This document shows positions 60,001 to 64,000 of a stretch of DNA of 64,000 bases, piece after piece. A program made the translations under genes and the position numbers. The notes under the pieces are model-generated. The model saw only the letters and a program-made list of their open reading frames with translations, made no database searches and was not told where the DNA came from. The stretch covers positions 186,001-250,000 of the forward strand of contig JAHLKD010000071.1 in NCBI GenBank assembly GCA_025526935.1, written 5' to 3'. Source of the stretch: Cladochytrium replicatum (Eukaryota; Chytridiomycota; Chytridiomycetes; Cladochytriales; Cladochytriaceae). Position 1 is the first letter of the stretch; each line of letters begins with the position of its first letter.

Positions 60001-62488
60001 ACTTCTGCTGCTTTAAGTGCGATCGAAGCTTCTGAGGAGGGTTCCGAGGAAGCGAGGAAGAAGGTGCTTCGGCGGGTGATTGGGAAGGAAGGAAAGGGGG
60101 TGAGAAAAGTTGCGGACAAGTGGAGTGTGCTTTTGAGGATCTCTGACGGGAGGAGACGTGGAGGGAGAAAAGAAGAGGGTGAGGGCGATGCGATTGGCGA
60201 GGAGGTTGAGGCGAAGGATGGGATTGTGTTTATTCGGGGAGATAAGAAGGACGTTGCTGGTGCGAAGAAGGAGCTCTTGCAGCTTGTTGAGGAGGAGGTG
60301 AGCCGTCAAAAAAATTCCTTCCTTTTTTGGGGGTGCTGAAAGTCTGATTTCGGGTTGTTAGATCCTCCACTCACACACCGAGCGCTTCATCATCCCGAAG
60401 CAAGCCCTCCCCTTCGTCGTGGGTCGCGCCGGTGCGCGTATTAACAAGATCAAGGAGGACTCTAAGGGAACCGTCCGCACGATCGATTTTGTCGATGTCG
60501 AAGCCAGTGATGGGGAGGACGCCACGGAAGTCGAGGTGCTGCTCGAAGGCAAAAAGGCCGGTGTTCTCGAAGCCAAGAAGAAGATCCTTGATATGGTTGA
60601 CGAGAACGTGAACGTTGGCACTGTGAACGTCATCATTCCGTCGTCGTTGCACAAGCTCGTGATCGGACCTTCTGGATCCCGCATCAAGAAGCTCATTGAC
60701 TCGCACGGCGGGCGGGACAAGGTCAACGTTCAGTTCCCGCGTGCGGGTGCTGGTGACATTGTGAGCATCAAGGGACAAGTGAAGACGCTCGAGTCTGCTC
60801 GGGCGGGCGTGATTACGATCTTGAAGGAGGCGCTGAAGGAGGACGGCGTCGAAGTGAAGGGCGCCGTGCCGGTGTTTGGGGAGGACGAGACTCTTGTTGA
60901 GGAGAAGGTTGTGCTTGGCAAGGGTGATGTGCCGAGGGCGGGCGCTGTTAAGGAGTGGATGGGACGGTATGGAGTTGGTTTGTGGGTTGAGGAGGATGGA
61001 TCTGAGACTGTGCTGAGGATTGCTGCGACGGAGGACTCTGCGATCGAGGCGGTGAAGAAGGAACTTGCTTCGCAGACCAAGTCGTCCAAGACTGTGGAGG
61101 TGCCTTCTGGGCTGCTTGAGTTGCTCAAGGGCAACGGAGCGACGCATGAGATCCACTTGTCGCTTGTGAACGACGCTGTTAGGCGTGTGCGTGGCGAGTT
61201 CAAGGTCCAGGCCGACCTTGACAAGGCTGGGCAGCGCGGGCAGGCCGGGGGAGTTGTTGTGGTTCGTGGCGAGCCGACAGCGATTGGAAAAGCTGCAGAA
61301 GCTATTTCGACAGCTCTTGAAGGCTTGGTGGGCTCTGGCACAGTCACTGAGATTTCGGTTCCGTCCGAGCTTCGGCCGCACATTATTGGCCGGGGTGGTG
61401 GGATCATCACCAGAATTCGGGAAGGCTCTGGTGCTCAGATTGAGATTTCCAAGGCGCGGGCTGGAGAGGCTGTTGCGACCATTGTGATCCGTGGTGACGA
61501 CGAAGCTGTTGCGAGGGCCAGGGAGATGGTTGAGACGATTGTGAAGGAACAGGAGGAGAGGAGGGGACGGGAGGCCGCGTTCAGCGCACGCAAGGCACGG
61601 GAAGGAGCTCCCGCTGTGCCAGCGCGTATCGACGACGATGCTGGTAGCGCAAGCGAGGTTGGTGGGCAGGGGGTGCCTACGCCTGTTCCCATTGCCGAGC
61701 CTGCTGGTCTGGGCGAGCGCACCGTGCCTGGACTCGCGTCGACCGCGAGTGGACGTAAGAAGGTTATTGCAGTCGAGAGCGTGGAAGCGACGCGCGAGAT
61801 TGTGAGGACGGCGACGACTTACGGGAGCGCGTACTGGGCAGGATCTGATTCGAAGGGGGAGAGTGCCGGGCAGTGGTTGGAAGTTGGGGGGAAGAAGGGG
61901 AAGAACGCTGGTGCAAAGGGGGATGATGAAGAGGAGGTCGTCGGTGCACCTGCGCAGGTTCCTGGGTCCGCAGGTGCTTCGAAGAAGAAGAAGAAGAACA
62001 AGTCGAAGGGAGCGAACGCGGAGGAAGCATTTACGCCTGCTGAGGTTGTGGGCGAGCCGACCGTGGCGGCTGTCGAAGTGCCTAAGTCTGTTGATGCGCC
62101 TGCACCTGCAGCGCCTGCCGAATCGACTTTAGCGGAGAAGAAGAAGAAGAAGGGCGGCGCGAACGGAACCGCGACGGTTGCACCGGCTGCAAATACACCT
62201 TCACCTGCACCACCACAGGCTGCGAAGGCGGCACCGGCCGCTGCACCAGCGCCTGTTTCCGCGCCTGCGCCAGTTGCCGACGAGGACGGATGGGAGACTG
62301 TGAACACGGTGAAGAAGTACAAGGCAGCGAAAGTTGCGGCGGCATTCGTAGAGGAAACAGCTGTGAGCAGTGGTGTTGATGGTGCATCGGGTGCCACGAA
62401 GAAGAAGAAGAACAAGAAGAAGAAGAAGGCTGGTGCTACTGGCGGAGCTGGCGAGGCGGCGAACGGAGGCGAAGAGGACTCTGAGTAG
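57082..62488 (+). CDS. vigilin/Scp160-type multi-KH RNA-binding protein
   Basis: Large RNA-binding protein, at the ER and on polysomes in yeast (Scp160) and animals (vigilin). Start MSFDSDPVLRSLHVQLATTI. The N-terminal region has SEESFPALP, a motif-like stretch also seen in vigilins. After a long intron (about 287 bases, from GTATTG after HHLQ to CAATGCATAG) come KH-type repeats. Clear GxxG loops are seen in SVRPHLLGKAGSTLKAL, QQRFLLGQRGAGLDEIF, LHKYVVGKAGANITKV, YHGRLIGSGGATLRELL, LRRVIGKEGKGVRKVA, ALPFVVGRAGARINKI, LHKLVIGPSGSRIKKLI and RPHIIGRGGGIITRI; others are degenerate, as usual in this family. The last 250 residues are low-complexity Ala/Pro/Lys/Glu with several poly-Lys runs. Six introns at the 5' side, later exons very long. 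Intact. Confidence 0.92.
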
Positions 62489-64000
62489 ATTTCTTGGGGT
62501 GATTTGGACGGCTGGAACAAAAGCAGGGCAACGGTTTTGACTATTTCATATTTTCGTTATGGAGGGGGGGTACAATGAGTGGCCCAATGGGATACAGATT
62601 TTATGAACACCACCACCAGAAAGGGACACGGTTTCTGTTGATCGGTTGATGATTTGGAAGTGTTGTATTGAGTACAAGAACAAAAAACCAAAAAGAAAAC
62701 ACCCACCTCTTTTGGTAAAACAAAACTCTCTATTCTGGATATTTCTGTGAAATACATGTGCTTGTCAAAGAGCAGACCAGGGCGGGATGGAAACATGAAT
62801 TGAAATCCGTCTGACCAAGCGACTTTTCAGCAACAAAAGAGGGTGCAAAATGTGTGTAACCACAGTTGATACTATCACTAGTGCAGCAGCTCTGTGGCAG
62901 TGTTGTCCTAGTTAGTTAAACTAGTACCAGTAGTGGTAGCAGTATAGATATGTCGAAGCCGCTGAGGGCGAACACCAACTCTTCCAAACGTGGTGAAACA
63001 GGGGTTGGGACCTCTAAATGCTGTTTCGGGGACCGGAGACAGATAGGAAGAAATGATAGTTTGAGTTCAAACCTGGCTGATCTTTAGGGGATCGAGCTAT
63101 TCATACATTTCGACATAAAACGAGACAAGGATAAGAAGTTGGGAAAACTAGATAACAAGATGCATAGGGCGCTATGATGATGCCATTGCTGAAGGTGGGG
63201 AGGAAAATAAATACATGCACGAAACAAAATAAAACTGACCATGAAGAAAGTTGGGTTGTGGACAGAATCGGCATCACTCCAAGCGAATGCATGATAAAGG
63301 TGCATATCGGCGCTGGGTGGGAATAATGTGATTTGTATGTGTTGTTACTTTTTTGCATTCCAATTAAGATAAATTGATTCTAACCAAAAGGTTCATTACA
63401 AGTTGGTCAGTTTCATGACACTACCACAACAACTTAGTGATGGTAGCGTTTCAGACGTTTGCCATCGACTAAGTTCTTTAACACCTTACCCTTACAATAT
63501 TTGAGCTAAAATGTTCCATTCTTGTTCAGTTCTACTATCTTGTATGGGTGTCTTGAGTCTCTTTTGACGGATGTGTTCCAGTTTAACATCATGTTGTTCA
63601 ATCAACTGGCTTTGTAGTTTCAATGTATAATCTCCGATTTGATAATTTCATACATTTGGGGTACATTCTGCTCAATTTTCGCGTGTATCGTATCATTCTA
63701 TCGTATCCCCGCATTCGTTCATCATCCATTTGCATAAAAGTGTTCCACCAGTAAAGTTTGTTGTCCAAATTCTTGAATTCGGTTTGGGACAGATAGTTTG
63801 ATGCCATAAACATACTCAAATGGTGATACGTGTGTAATTGGATGTGCCTAAGTTCTATAGACATGTCACATAGAGTACAGTATCTGGGTACTTATCCTGT
63901 ATACAGGGATGGTCAAGAGATAACTTTCCTAAAATATGGATCAAATCTGATTAAAACGCTCAATTTGTCTGGTCATTTGTGAGGTGGTATGGTGTGGAAA
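62489..64000. other. AT-rich 3' region, unrecognised minus-strand frames
   Basis: 3' UTR and spacer after vigilin. Between about 63480 and 63864 the minus strand has two overlapping open frames with coding-like text (for example LSQTEFKNLDNKLYWWNTFM, and further on IEQHDVKLEHIRQKRLKTPI). They could come from a broken repeat-family gene. I recognise no domain and no start exon. Nothing else supported up to the window edge. Confidence 0.3.

Noticed and set aside
59139-60119. 326-codon open frame on the minus strand
   Set aside because: Mirror of the vigilin exon; no motif, and the KH repeats are clear on the plus strand.
60371-61381. 336-codon open frame on the minus strand
   Set aside because: Antisense of the long vigilin exon; composition is Arg/Leu/Asn-rich without a domain.
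61819-62520. Ala/Pro/Phe-rich open frame on the minus strand
   Set aside because: Antisense of the low-complexity vigilin tail.

Overview
The window is nuclear DNA of an early-diverging fungus, most likely a chytrid. Genes are dense, lie on both strands, and are cut by many short GT-AG introns of about 45-70 bases. Clear orthologues of eukaryotic housekeeping genes are present (RNA polymerase I second subunit, eIF5B, vigilin, THO subunit 7, casein kinase 1-gamma). A secreted two-CBM1 protein and an HMT1-type half transporter fit a fungus. A TIR-NB-ARC protein and a receptor-like phosphodiesterase point away from Dikarya. There is no operon, CRISPR array, tRNA or rRNA that I can support. Protein features are read by eye from translations and splice signals; exon limits and family calls were not checked by any search.

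Layout. 0-6 kb: full-length ABCC (MRP) transporter on the minus strand. 6.5-9.3 kb: a decayed zone with a cyclic-nucleotide-binding-like fragment, the 3' part of a palmitoyl-protein thioesterase gene, and remnants of a secreted protein. 10-12.4 kb: casein kinase 1. 12.4-14.9 kb: no gene seen. 14.9-25.1 kb: threonine aldolase, a membrane receptor-phosphodiesterase, a broken tandem DsbA-like gene, and a mitochondrial acyl-CoA dehydrogenase. 26.8-31.4 kb: RPA2, with a stray 130-bp copy of itself just beyond its 3' end. 31.9-35 kb: an intronless LRR protein, then THO subunit 7 divergent from a small membrane protein. 35.4-37.7 kb: a secreted CBM1-CBM1-GH5 protein. 39.5-41.9 kb: an interrupted TIR-NB-ARC gene. 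42.7-46.4 kb: HMT1/ABCB6-like transporter. 46.8-48.5 kb: secreted lipase. 49.3-54.7 kb: eIF5B and a multi-pass membrane protein. 55.5-56.9 kb: a gag-like fossil with a minisatellite. 57.1-62.5 kb: vigilin. 62.5-64 kb: AT-rich, no clear gene.

Most notable: (1) one gene joins an extracellular type-1 periplasmic-binding-like domain, one transmembrane helix and a complete class I cyclic-nucleotide phosphodiesterase domain, so it looks like a ligand-gated PDE; (2) the GH5 cellulase-like protein keeps its fold motifs and two CBM1s, but both catalytic glutamates are replaced (Gln and Ala), so it is probably a non-hydrolytic cellulose binder; it also carries an extra C-terminal domain of about 150 residues; (3) a fungal TIR-NB-ARC, plant-NLR-like architecture. 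Several accessory genes show single-base frame breaks while neighbouring housekeeping genes are intact, which favours real decay over uniformly poor sequence, though local assembly error cannot be excluded.
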